A program made the translations under genes and the position numbers. Positions 7,982-15,278 of a DNA stretch of 17,147 nt are shown piece after piece. Origin of the DNA: an uncultured Prevotella sp. (GTDB lineage: Bacteria; Bacteroidota; Bacteroidia; Bacteroidales; Bacteroidaceae); contig CALGHW010000427.1 in the NCBI GenBank assembly GCA_937916075.1, forward strand, positions 1-17,147, given 5' to 3'. The notes under the pieces were generated by a model. It was given only the letters and a program-made list of their open reading frames with translations. It was not told where the DNA came from and did no database searches. Numbering within the stretch: position 1 is the first letter of the stretch; every line of letters begins with the position of its first letter.

Positions 7982-8599
7982 TCATCCCAGGAGGATGCCC
8001 AGACTGGCACACACGAAGCCCACCAGATAGCCTGCCACGACTTCAGAAAGCGTGTGCTGACGGAGTATCATGCGACTGGTGCCCAACAATCCGCCCAGCA
8101 AAATCATGAGACAAATCCACCCCAATGGATTAAAGGCGAATATCTCGCCAAAGGCAAACAAGGCCCCCGTCACGCCCCCGATGGCGGCTGTATGGGTGCT
8201 GATTTTCCACCATACATTAATAAAGGCACACACTATCTGCACCAGCAAAGCCGCTATCAGGATACTCCCCATAAAGTGGGGTATGTGCATGGACTCCATG
8301 ATATAAGTGCAACAGAGATAGCACATGATGGAAATGATGTAGGGAACGGCTCTCCGCTCCTTGCGTCCCAGCTCTATCAGCGTCCAGCCTTGGTAGCGGC
8401 GGTACAGGTGGATGAGCAGCGTGGGCAGCAAAATGGTGAAGAGATAGACTACCACCAGCACCGTGAGCTTGTAGAGCAGGGGCAACAGGCTCAAATAACT
8501 GAACAGGAACAGTCCGATCAAGCCTACAATCGGCAGATAGAAGGGGGTGAACACCAGGCTCATCACCCGTGCCGCCAAGATTATATTGTGATGTTTCAT
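7982..8599 (-). CDS. PAP2-family membrane phosphatase-like protein
   Basis: A 205-residue protein with about five or six hydrophobic helices and the three blocks of type 2 phosphatidic acid phosphatases in relaxed form. Block 1 is K80-ERRAVP, block 2 is the S134-T-H136 of KISTHT, and block 3 is S175-R176-x5-H182-x3-E186. The last acidic residue is Glu instead of the usual Asp, and block 2 lacks the common PSGH form. The family removes phosphate from lipid phosphates such as undecaprenyl pyrophosphate, phosphatidate or lipid A, with the active site at the periplasmic face. The substrate here cannot be read from sequence. Its ATG overlaps the rpoN stop by 4 bp (ATGA), which points to translational coupling; purE follows after 34 bp. 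Confidence 0.8.
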   Translation of the reverse strand: MKHHNIILAARVMSLVFTPFYLPIVGLIGLFLFSYLSLLPLLYKLTVLVVVYLFTILLPTLLIHLYRRYQGWTLIELGRKERRAVPYIISIMCYLCCTYIMESMHIPHFMGSILIAALLVQIVCAFINVWWKISTHTAAIGGVTGALFAFGEIFAFNPLGWICLMILLGGLLGTSRMILRQHTLSEVVAGYLVGFVCASLGILLG

Positions 8600-10110
8600 C
8601 GTCTCAGTCGTGCTATCGGTATACCCAGTTGCTCACGGTATTTGGCCACCGTGCGTCGGGCTATCGGAAAACCTTGTTTTTTCAGTTCGTCCTTGAGGGC
8701 GTCATCGTTGAGTGGACGCTTCTTGTCTTCCCCGTCGATGATGTCGCGCAAGGCTGCTTTGATTCGGCGGGTGGACAGTTCTTCACCGTTCTCCGTGACA
8801 TAACTGTCACTGAAGAAATAGCGCAGAGGGAAGGTTCCCCAACGGGTGAGCGCATACTTGCTGTTGCTCACTCTCGACACCGTACTGATGTCCAGCCCTG
8901 TCTTCTCGGCAATGTCCTTGAGAATCATCGGCCGGAGTGACGCCTCGTCCCCGTCCTCAAAAAAGCGGTGCTGCCAGTTGATGATGGCCTGCATGGTCAC
9001 ACTCAAGGTATGGCGGCGCATCTTGATGGCCTCGATGAATCCCTGGGCGGCGTCTATCTTCTTCTTGGTATAGAGTAGGGCTTCCTTCATCTGCCGGCTC
9101 ATGTTCTTCCGGTTGTCCTGATACTCCTTCATCGTGTCGGCAAACGACTGCGACACATGGAGCTCGGGCACTTCCCCGTTGTTGAGCGTGAAGGTGACCG
9201 TTCCGTCGTCTTGTGTGTCTACTATAAAGTCGGGGGTAATGTGCTGCATGCTGTGTCCCACGGCCTCGCCCATGGAAGCGCCGGGCTTGGGGTTCAGCTT
9301 ACAAAGTTCACGGTTGAGGGTCTTGGCCTGGTCGTCGGTAAGTCCCAACGCCAACTGTATCTTATCCCAATGCTTCTTGGTAAACTCGTCAAAATAGTCT
9401 TTGACGACCTTGTGCATCAAGGTCTTCAACCGAGAGTCGTCACGACGGTCTATCTGCAACAGCAGGCACTCCTGAAGCGAGCGGGCGCCGATACCGGCCG
9501 GGTCAAACTCCTGGAGCTTGGCCAACACCTCGTCCACGTCTTTTTGGGTGACATCTATATTATGGTATATAGCCAGTTCGTCGGCTATGCTGTCGGTGCT
9601 TTTACGGAGCAACCCGTCGTCGTCGAGCGATCCGATGAGGTATTCCATCACCTGCTCCTGTTTGTCGGTCAGGTCTATCTCGCCCATCTGCTCCTTCAGC
9701 TCATCATAGAACGAGGTGGTGTCGCCATAGACCATCTCCGGCTGTTCGTCCACAGCATTGGCTGAACCGCCGTGGTACACGGGAAGGTCTTCGTCATCGC
9801 GCCCGATGTTGTTAAGAGCCTCATCGAGAGCCGACTGTCGCTCTTCACGCTCATGCTGGACATCATAGTCGTCGTCGGCCCCGCTCTCCACGGCTCCGTC
9901 GTCATAATTGTCATGCATGTCATCAGGCTGTTCTCCGGAAGCGTCGGCCTCCAGAGCCGGATTGTCGTTCATCTCGGTGTTGATTCTGTCTATCAGTTGA
10001 GCCACAGGCAGCTCAACAAGCCTTGCCTGCAACAGTTGTTGCTGGGTGATACTCTGGGTCTGCTTCAGCGCCTGTTCCTGCTTTTGTACTTGCACCTGAC
10101 CTTGATCCAT
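8596..10110 (-). CDS. rpoN: RNA polymerase sigma-54 factor (RpoN)
   Basis: A 504-residue protein with the full sigma-54 layout. The Gln-rich region I (1-45, QKQEQALKQTQSITQQQLLQ) contacts bacterial enhancer-binding proteins. A long acidic region II follows (about 55-110, runs of D and E), then the core-binding region, a helix-turn-helix near 397-421 (LKDIAEKTGLDISTVSRVSN), and an intact RpoN box ARRTVAKYRE at 484-493 that reads the -24 promoter element. It directs RNA polymerase to -24/-12 promoters and needs ATP-driven activators. I saw no activator gene and no obvious -24/-12 site in the intergenic stretches here. It heads a probable operon with the PAP2 gene and purE and has the best promoter of the window. 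Confidence 0.97.
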   Translation of the reverse strand: MDQGQVQVQKQEQALKQTQSITQQQLLQARLVELPVAQLIDRINTEMNDNPALEADASGEQPDDMHDNYDDGAVESGADDDYDVQHEREERQSALDEALNNIGRDDEDLPVYHGGSANAVDEQPEMVYGDTTSFYDELKEQMGEIDLTDKQEQVMEYLIGSLDDDGLLRKSTDSIADELAIYHNIDVTQKDVDEVLAKLQEFDPAGIGARSLQECLLLQIDRRDDSRLKTLMHKVVKDYFDEFTKKHWDKIQLALGLTDDQAKTLNRELCKLNPKPGASMGEAVGHSMQHITPDFIVDTQDDGTVTFTLNNGEVPELHVSQSFADTMKEYQDNRKNMSRQMKEALLYTKKKIDAAQGFIEAIKMRRHTLSVTMQAIINWQHRFFEDGDEASLRPMILKDIAEKTGLDISTVSRVSNSKYALTRWGTFPLRYFFSDSYVTENGEELSTRRIKAALRDIIDGEDKKRPLNDDALKDELKKQGFPIARRTVAKYREQLGIPIARLRR

Positions 10111-10145
10111 ACTTATTATCCTTTATTATACATCGTTGTTGGGGG

Positions 10146-10177
10146 CAAAGGTAGCACAAATCGAAGACAATACAAAA
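10146..10177 (-). promoter_or_regulatory. Promoter of the rpoN operon
   Basis: Minus-strand TACCTTTG (10153-10146) is an exact TAnnTTTG -7 element. TTTTG (10177-10173) lies 19 bp upstream, the usual -33/-7 spacing in Bacteroidetes. The 5' leader would be about 30 nt. Confidence 0.8.
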
Positions 10178-10225
10178 TGAAATCGTTCCTTTTTATCACC
10201 GATATGTCGCTTACCTTGTATTGTC
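10166..10225. repeat. 10-bp inverted repeat over the rpoN promoter
   Basis: GACAATACAA (10166-10175) and its exact reverse complement TTGTATTGTC (10216-10225) are separated by 40 bp. The left arm covers part of the -33 box of rpoN, so the pair could be an operator. It could also be a loose RNA stem behind the 216-residue gene. Confidence 0.45.
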
Positions 10226-10281
10226 CTTATCTTGTCCCACGGTATTCTCCCAAACATCAAGACACACCTTTTACCTAATCG

Positions 10282-10932
10282 CTATGCCTTGAAATAGTCT
10301 GACAATTCGGCTGCCAACGCGTCCAAACGCTCAGGACTCTCGGTGGCAAAACGTTGCCACACGTCCTTGCATGGGCCAAAAAAAGGACTGATTAAGGGAT
10401 CCTGGCGATTGAGATAAGGGTCACAATGCTGGAAGACGACAAGGATATCCACCACATCGGCCGGCTTCAGCCTTACCAGCCGCGCCAGCTCAACCACCTC
10501 GGGCGTGTCGGCCACCATCGTGGCCGGTGTGAGTTGGAAATAAAGGTTGAGTATCAAAATCAGCGTCACAGGCAGTATGCGGGCATCGGCCTTCGTGGGG
10601 CGAAAATCCCTCTCGAAGGTCTCTTTCACCGTCACGCCGTCATAAAACTCTTCGCCACGGCCAAAGCCTTTCATCTCGCGCAATTGGCGGACGGCCTTGT
10701 TCAGCCGCCGGATGTTGCCATCGTAATTCTCCCAAAGACGCTTCAATAGGGGGGATTCCCGCTGTACCAGCTCCTCCATCTTGGACCGTAACTTAGACGG
10801 ATGGATATGGAGCTCCATCCCTAAATCCACTAACACCTTACTATACACCGGCTTCACGCCTTCGGGCTTTTGCAGATACGCCTGAAGGAGCAGCAACCAA
10901 TAATCGTCAGACCAGTTAGCTATCTTTGCCAT
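10282..10932 (-). CDS. Hypothetical protein (216 aa)
   Basis: I do not recognise this protein. It is soluble, has no signal peptide or membrane helix, and is probably mostly helical. Residues 1-60 (NWSDDYWLLLLQAYLQ, then LGMELHIHPSKLRSKMEELV) could form a small helix-turn-helix-like domain. The middle has FGRGEEFYDG, and the C-terminal half has LARLVRLKPADVVDILVVFQ followed by NRQDPLISPFFGPCKDVW. It has a probable promoter of its own and ends 171 bp before rpoN. Its codon use looks like that of its neighbours, so a real gene is likely. A lineage-restricted regulatory or adaptor role is possible but is a guess. Confidence 0.8.
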   Translation of the reverse strand: MAKIANWSDDYWLLLLQAYLQKPEGVKPVYSKVLVDLGMELHIHPSKLRSKMEELVQRESPLLKRLWENYDGNIRRLNKAVRQLREMKGFGRGEEFYDGVTVKETFERDFRPTKADARILPVTLILILNLYFQLTPATMVADTPEVVELARLVRLKPADVVDILVVFQHCDPYLNRQDPLISPFFGPCKDVWQRFATESPERLDALAAELSDYFKA

Positions 10933-10965
10933 AGTTTACGTTTTCCTTATTTCGCAATTCCGTTG

Positions 10966-10973
10966 CAAATATA
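10966..10973 (-). promoter_or_regulatory. Probable promoter of the 216-aa gene
   Basis: Minus-strand TATATTTG (10973-10966) fits the -7 element TAnnTTTG. The T-rich area upstream (minus strand of 10987-11000) has no clean TTTG at the expected spacing. The leader would be about 30 nt. Confidence 0.5.
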
Positions 10974-10986
10974 CGAAAAAAGTAAC

Positions 10987-11012
10987 AAAAGTAAAAATAT
11001 TTAAATACTTTT
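10987..11012 (-). terminator. Weak AT-only hairpin behind the phosphoethanolamine transferase gene
   Basis: AAAAGTA (10987-10993) and TACTTTT (11006-11012) pair over 7 bp around an AAAATATTTAAA loop, 14 bp behind the stop codon. The hairpin lacks GC pairs, so termination would be weak. It also overlaps the region upstream of the next promoter and could be an operator instead. Confidence 0.3.
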
Positions 11013-11026
11013 ATTGCTTTCTGTCC

Positions 11027-12727
11027 TCAATACGTCACGCTGTGCTGCCTCAGCAACAGGAAGTCTTCCACTCCCAGGCCGGCCCGCTCCAAACTGACGG
11101 CTTGGTTATGGTCATTAAGATAGCTGCGGGGAGCTGAGTGGAGCCGGTCGCTGGCCACCGAGAGGGTGTCGGCCCGATAGGGTGTGGCTATGCCTGCCAG
11201 CGAGAGCATGGTGTGAAAGGTGGAGGCGTTGCTGGCCACCGGCTCTTTCCGGTTGGCCCGCAGGGTAGGCAACACCGACGGACAGGCTGCTTGATAGGTG
11301 TCTGAGAGCCACACGAGGAAGGGTACATGTAATTCATAGTAGCTCGGGATGGGGGAGGCATGGAGGAACAGCCCGCGGGCGTCGTCGAAGATATTCTCTC
11401 CATGGTCGGACGTATAGAGCATGGCCGAGGCTACTCCCGGCTGGTTAATCCTTTGAATCAGCCCACACAGGAAATTTTCTGTATAGAGGATGGAGTTGTC
11501 GTAAGCATTGACGAGTTGGCCGCGGTTGGAAGCCTTGGCTTCCGACGCATCGTCTGGACGGAAACGGGCTGCCGCACGAGGATAGCGGTCACGGTAGTTG
11601 AAGTGGGAGCCGTAAGTATGGAGCACAATCAACTCCTTGGCCCTTTTGCGCTCCAGCACCTTGTCCACCAAGGGCAACAGGGCGCCGTCGGGCGTATTCT
11701 TGCCCTCAGCGGAGGTCTCCTTGACAAAGAGCCACTCATCGGCCTCCTCGCCAAAGAAGTCGATAAAAGAGTGGTTGGGCAACTGGTTGCTCAAAAACGT
11801 AGTGTGGAATCCGGCTTCCCGAAAGGCTTCGATGAGGCCTTTCTCCTTATAAATACGGTCATAATCAGTGGCCGAAGCGGCCGAGAGGAGCATGGGCACA
11901 CTCTTGTGGGTGGTGTTGCTCTGGCTGAGCACATTGGTGAAGGCCACCAGGCCGTCCTCGTGTTGAAGCTGTGGCAGGACGGTCCGGCCATAGCCATAAA
12001 GCCCCATCTCGCAGGACCGGGCCGTCTCTCCGATGACCAGCACATACACCTCCCGCCAATTCCGGGGATGGGTGGCGTGGGCCTTGAAAGAGAATCCTCT
12101 GGAGGTCTCGGCATAATGCTCGGTCTGGTAGGTACGCTCACCGGCCAGCACCATATTATAAACCACGTTGGCCGGATAGAGTTGCAGCTCGGCCCGATAG
12201 TCTTTGTCTGAGAGATAACAACCGGCCAAGGCCAGCACACCAGCTCCCAAGACAATGCCGCCCACCTTACGCTGACGGACCAGAAAGGCGCTGCTGGCCT
12301 CCTCTTTTCCAAGTATACTCATCACGCCAAGCGTCAGCACGGGCACATAGACCACCACCACGCCCACAATGGCAGGTGTCATGTTGTCCAACAGTTCCAT
12401 CGCCTCACCGGGGTTGGTCGTGACCAGGTTGAGAAACATATCCACGGCAATGATGCTCCGTCCGAAGAGATAGAGCAACACCAACTGGAAGGCGGCCAGG
12501 AAGATGAAGAAGAAGAGTCCCCACACCATGCGGCCTGGCTTACGGCTCAGCGTGAGCAACAGCCAGTAAGCTCCGCCGGGCAGTAACACGTTGGCCAAAG
12601 CGGCCAGAATCGACATCCGCTCGGTGAAACACAGGGCCACATTGGGCAGCAACAGGACTATAAGAGTTATCAAAAATAAGTGGTGCGGATGGAGGCACCA
12701 GTGACAAAACTGTTTAAAAGGCTTCAT
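11027..12727 (-). CDS. Phosphoethanolamine transferase, EptA/MCR-type (sulfatase fold)
   Basis: The likely product is 566 residues from the ATG at 12727 (MKPFKQFCHW); an in-frame ATG at 12772 would add 15 residues and lengthen the overlap with the upstream gene to 59 bp. Numbering from the longer start, five membrane helices lie near 31-49, 56-75, 82-103, 132-152 and 170-187. A periplasmic alkaline-phosphatase/sulfatase-type domain follows. Metal and catalytic residues are in place: E249 in VIGETARS, nucleophile Thr288 in NTTHKSVPML, H390 in HTYGSHFNYRDRYP, D456-H457 in YTSDHGEN and H471. The family moves phosphoethanolamine from phosphatidylethanolamine to lipid A or core sugar, which lowers surface charge and affects resistance to cationic peptides. 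The exact acceptor is unknown. It is the last gene of an operon behind the barrel gene, overlapping it by 14 bp. Confidence 0.88.
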   Translation of the reverse strand: MKPFKQFCHWCLHPHHLFLITLIVLLLPNVALCFTERMSILAALANVLLPGGAYWLLLTLSRKPGRMVWGLFFFIFLAAFQLVLLYLFGRSIIAVDMFLNLVTTNPGEAMELLDNMTPAIVGVVVVYVPVLTLGVMSILGKEEASSAFLVRQRKVGGIVLGAGVLALAGCYLSDKDYRAELQLYPANVVYNMVLAGERTYQTEHYAETSRGFSFKAHATHPRNWREVYVLVIGETARSCEMGLYGYGRTVLPQLQHEDGLVAFTNVLSQSNTTHKSVPMLLSAASATDYDRIYKEKGLIEAFREAGFHTTFLSNQLPNHSFIDFFGEEADEWLFVKETSAEGKNTPDGALLPLVDKVLERKRAKELIVLHTYGSHFNYRDRYPRAAARFRPDDASEAKASNRGQLVNAYDNSILYTENFLCGLIQRINQPGVASAMLYTSDHGENIFDDARGLFLHASPIPSYYELHVPFLVWLSDTYQAACPSVLPTLRANRKEPVASNASTFHTMLSLAGIATPYRADTLSVASDRLHSAPRSYLNDHNQAVSLERAGLGVEDFLLLRQHSVTY

Positions 12728-13907
12728 TGATGTTGAAAAGGAATCCAGACTGTCCGCCACGGCCGAAGCCATAGTCGAGTCTGACGTTTACATTTTTCTT
12801 AAACTCCCAACGATAGCCCAGGCCATAGTTGGGAAGGATGTGGCTGAAGGACATCTGTGAAAAATCATGGAACACGGTGCCCGCGCCTATCCATGCCACG
12901 ATGCCGTTGCGCTTCCACACATGCTGGCGCAGCTCTATCTGGGCTTCCATCTTGTGCTTGTCGCGATAACGTCCTTCATAATAGCCGCGCATGGAATAGG
13001 AATTGCCCAGGAGTGCCATCATGCCCCACGACGGATGGCCGAAATTCAATTGCGACCGGAAGTCACCGGCCACAATGGCCCCCTTCCACAGGCGCAGGTA
13101 GCCATCGGTGCGCAGGTCGGTAGTGACAAAGGCATAGTCGTTGCCCAGAAAGCCGGGACGAAACAGTTGCATCAAGTTGAGAAACACGCCTTTGTGTGGA
13201 TTGGTGAGCACATCGCGCGTGTCGTAGACCAGCGAGAAGCCCACACCCAGGTTCCAGGTGCGGCTGTCCATGCCAGCCAACAGTTCCGGACGCTCAATGT
13301 CCTTGCCCTTCACATAGTCCACAGCCACCGTCGGACCGAGATAAAGCCCGTCAGTCAGTCGCCACAGCCAACTGGCCTTGGCTTGCGCCTCCCACCGTTT
13401 CATGTCACTCTTGTTGGCGTCATTATCGCCCATGTCGTAACCCATGCCCCAGAAGTGACACGGGAAGTCATAGAAGTATACGGTATAGTCCAGCCTGTAC
13501 TTGTCCTGGGGGGCGATATGGGTGCCACGGATGCCAAGCATATAAAATCCTACGGTTGACACGTCGCCGAAGAGGGCCACGTGCGACGGGGGCAACAACG
13601 AGTCGGCTTTTGCCGAATGGTAAAGTCCCTCGGCCACCAGCCCGATGCCGAGCTTGGTGTCGGTGGCATAGTGGGGCCCTCCGATAACACTGAAGTCAAA
13701 CCTGTGGTTTTTCTTGTTTTTGTTGGCATCATTGAAGTAGGCCAGAAACTTGCCCACAAGACTTCGTTTCCGTCCGTTACCAGCCTGCGTGCTGTCCGTC
13801 TGCACGCTGTCGGTCCTCTCCTGTGCCCGTCCACTCTCCGGAACAGCCAACCACAAGAACCATGTCATCAAGACCAGGCACAGCCCGGTGCATCTGTTCG
13901 GATACAT
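12714..13907 (-). CDS. BamA/TamA (D15, Omp85) family outer-membrane barrel, POTRA-less
   Basis: From the ATG at 13907 the product has 397 residues. A GTG at 13937 would add ten basic residues (MYKRRRKPNC) and begins 6 bp behind the upstream stop; I prefer the ATG because it gives a clean signal peptide ending near GRAQ. After a short polar linker the rest is alternating beta strands of the bacterial surface antigen (D15) domain: YDTRDVLTNPHKG, the Omp85 loop-6 motif SMRGYYEGRYRD, and a C-terminal strand ending in Phe (GFLFNINEAF). There is no room for POTRA domains, so this is a reduced Omp85 barrel and not BamA itself. It should sit in the outer membrane and may help insert proteins or move lipid. 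It lies between a secreted PCMD protein and a lipid A-modifying enzyme type. Confidence 0.85.
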   Translation of the reverse strand: MYPNRCTGLCLVLMTWFLWLAVPESGRAQERTDSVQTDSTQAGNGRKRSLVGKFLAYFNDANKNKKNHRFDFSVIGGPHYATDTKLGIGLVAEGLYHSAKADSLLPPSHVALFGDVSTVGFYMLGIRGTHIAPQDKYRLDYTVYFYDFPCHFWGMGYDMGDNDANKSDMKRWEAQAKASWLWRLTDGLYLGPTVAVDYVKGKDIERPELLAGMDSRTWNLGVGFSLVYDTRDVLTNPHKGVFLNLMQLFRPGFLGNDYAFVTTDLRTDGYLRLWKGAIVAGDFRSQLNFGHPSWGMMALLGNSYSMRGYYEGRYRDKHKMEAQIELRQHVWKRNGIVAWIGAGTVFHDFSQMSFSHILPNYGLGYRWEFKKNVNVRLDYGFGRGGQSGFLFNINEAF

Positions 13908-13943
13908 ACAATTCGGTTTTCGTCGTCTTTTATACACACTCCG

Positions 13944-14903
13944 TCAATATACCAGTTTCACGTTGTCCACCCAGAAGGTGTTGCCCGGTGTGCCCACATA
14001 GGCGCCTCCATGGCTCGACGAGAACTGAAGCACCATATGGGTGGGGCGTTCGTTGGCTGGGGCCCATCCCGTCTCGCGCACCAGCACGCTCTTTCCCTTG
14101 CTGTTGCGCGCATAGTCACACGAGCGCAGCCCCATGGTCGAGGCATCGTAGTGAGGGTTGTGGCGGATGTCGCCATAGAGTATCTCGTAGGTGGCATTGT
14201 CCACCCACCCATTGGTCGTCCTTCCGTATTTCACCACCATGGTGCCCACACGCTTGGCGGTGATATTTCCTTTGGCGTCTTCGGTGCGGTGTTGCAGGTA
14301 GAACACCGTGATACAGTAATCCTGCCCGGCCACGGTAGACTTTCCGCTGAAGCCAGTCTCCTTGATGCGGTTCTTCGTGCCCGGCACGGCCACTTTATAG
14401 TCATAGCGCAGGGCCTTGGGCCGTCCGGTGAAGGGGACACCCCAGTTCATATTCTTCGGGCCGTCCTTGGTGCCGGTGATAGGTTCTTTCATGTCACCCA
14501 GATAAATGCTGCCGGCGGCCAGCACCTTGATGTTCATCATGCCCAGCACGCGGCAGGTCTCGATGTGGGTCTCCATCTTGGCACAATAGCCGCTGCCGTG
14601 ACGGTCGCGGTATACGGAGTTGTTGGTCTTGGTAATTCCCATCACCTTGGCCATCACGTTGCTGGTGCCCCAAGGCGATCCGCCCAGGTTGGTATAAGGC
14701 TTGTTGCCCTCGATGGTCCGGTTGGGACCAATGGCATACACGGTCTTGGTCTTTCCTCCGATGACACCCGACTCCTTGATGTGGCGCACCACCCACTGGT
14801 CCATATCGCCGAAATGTATGGGCACCACCTTCTCGCCGGCTCTTGCTCCTTGCAGGACAAGGGCACACAACACACCGACAAGCACTACTCTCAATCTTCT
14901 CAT
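13944..14903 (-). CDS. Secreted PCMD-domain protein (319 aa)
   Basis: A signal peptide (MRRLRVVLVGVLCALVLQGARA, cleavage near residue 22) is followed by one domain that resembles PCMD, the putative carbohydrate metabolism domain found in Bacteroidetes. The matching blocks are NKPYTNLGGSPWGTSNV, METHIETCRVLGMMNIKVLA, the AAGSIYLGDM strand, FTGRPKALRYDYKVAVPG, and the C-terminal FSSSHGGAYVGTPGNTFWVDNVKLVY. The fold is a jelly-roll type linked to glycan binding; no enzyme activity is proven for the family. There is no lipobox and no T9SS tail, so a periplasmic or outer-membrane-associated location is likely. It is the first gene of the operon with the D15 barrel and the phosphoethanolamine transferase, and its start overlaps a small open frame by 4 bp. 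Confidence 0.8.
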   Translation of the reverse strand: MRRLRVVLVGVLCALVLQGARAGEKVVPIHFGDMDQWVVRHIKESGVIGGKTKTVYAIGPNRTIEGNKPYTNLGGSPWGTSNVMAKVMGITKTNNSVYRDRHGSGYCAKMETHIETCRVLGMMNIKVLAAGSIYLGDMKEPITGTKDGPKNMNWGVPFTGRPKALRYDYKVAVPGTKNRIKETGFSGKSTVAGQDYCITVFYLQHRTEDAKGNITAKRVGTMVVKYGRTTNGWVDNATYEILYGDIRHNPHYDASTMGLRSCDYARNSKGKSVLVRETGWAPANERPTHMVLQFSSSHGGAYVGTPGNTFWVDNVKLVY

Positions 14904-15037
14904 GGTCGTTTTCTCCTGATTTTTCTTTTCTTACTTTTGTCTTTTCTTCCTGTGCCTTTTATCCTATATCGCACTGTTATGAGACATATAGGCATCTTAC
15001 AATTCCTTTTCCTTCTTTCAAGGCACTTTTCAGGGTG

Positions 15038-15045
15038 CAAAGATA
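15038..15045 (-). promoter_or_regulatory. Probable promoter of the PCMD-barrel-transferase operon
   Basis: Minus-strand TATCTTTG (15045-15038) matches TAnnTTTG. A good -33 TTTG is missing; GTTTA occurs at 15065-15061, a little too close. The untranslated leader would be about 130 nt, long for this window. Confidence 0.5.
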
Positions 15046-15190
15046 GGTCTATTACACCGATAAACGGACTGTATTTTATCTTTGAAAATGTCCTGAACTT
15101 CTTATTTTTACATAATTTGACCTCTTGCGCCACTAAGTAATACAGGTATTCTCCTTCATGTTGAGGAGAACTGCGGTTTGCGCAGGGACA

Positions 15191-15224
15191 AAAAAGGTGT
15201 GCCATTCCACTGACACACCTTTTT
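15191..15224 (-). terminator. Rho-independent terminator of cysS
   Basis: AAAAAGGTGTG (15191-15201) and CACACCTTTTT (15214-15224) form an 11-bp stem around a 12-nt loop, with A/T tracts on both sides. It lies about 55 bp behind the cysS stop and could work in both directions. Confidence 0.85.
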
Positions 15225-15278
15225 GAATATTGATGATTTTCTAGCCGGCCCAAGCCTTGCCACAAGTCAGACAAATAC

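Larger units (their letters stand above)
14904..15278. other. 375-bp intergenic region between cysS and the PCMD gene
   Basis: It holds, from right to left, the cysS terminator, two small stems (CTGCG-GTTTG-CGCAG at 15171-15185 and TTCTCCT/AGGAGAA at 15149-15170), the PCMD operon promoter near 15038, and a leader of about 130 nt. A 31-codon basic open frame (14995-14900) runs into the PCMD start. I see no convincing larger gene. Confidence 0.6.

Noticed and set aside
13581..15140. 519-codon plus-strand open frame
   Set aside because: It runs antisense through two well-supported minus-strand genes and on through an intergenic region, with no recognisable motif. The same holds for the long plus frames opposite ispG and cysS (6410-7288, 15555-16736).
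14900..15274. 124-codon minus-strand open frame before the PCMD gene
   Set aside because: It would start 5 bp behind cysS, and runs through the cysS terminator and the PCMD promoter. Its composition looks like translated noncoding DNA. Only its last 31 codons lie downstream of the promoter and are kept as a finding.
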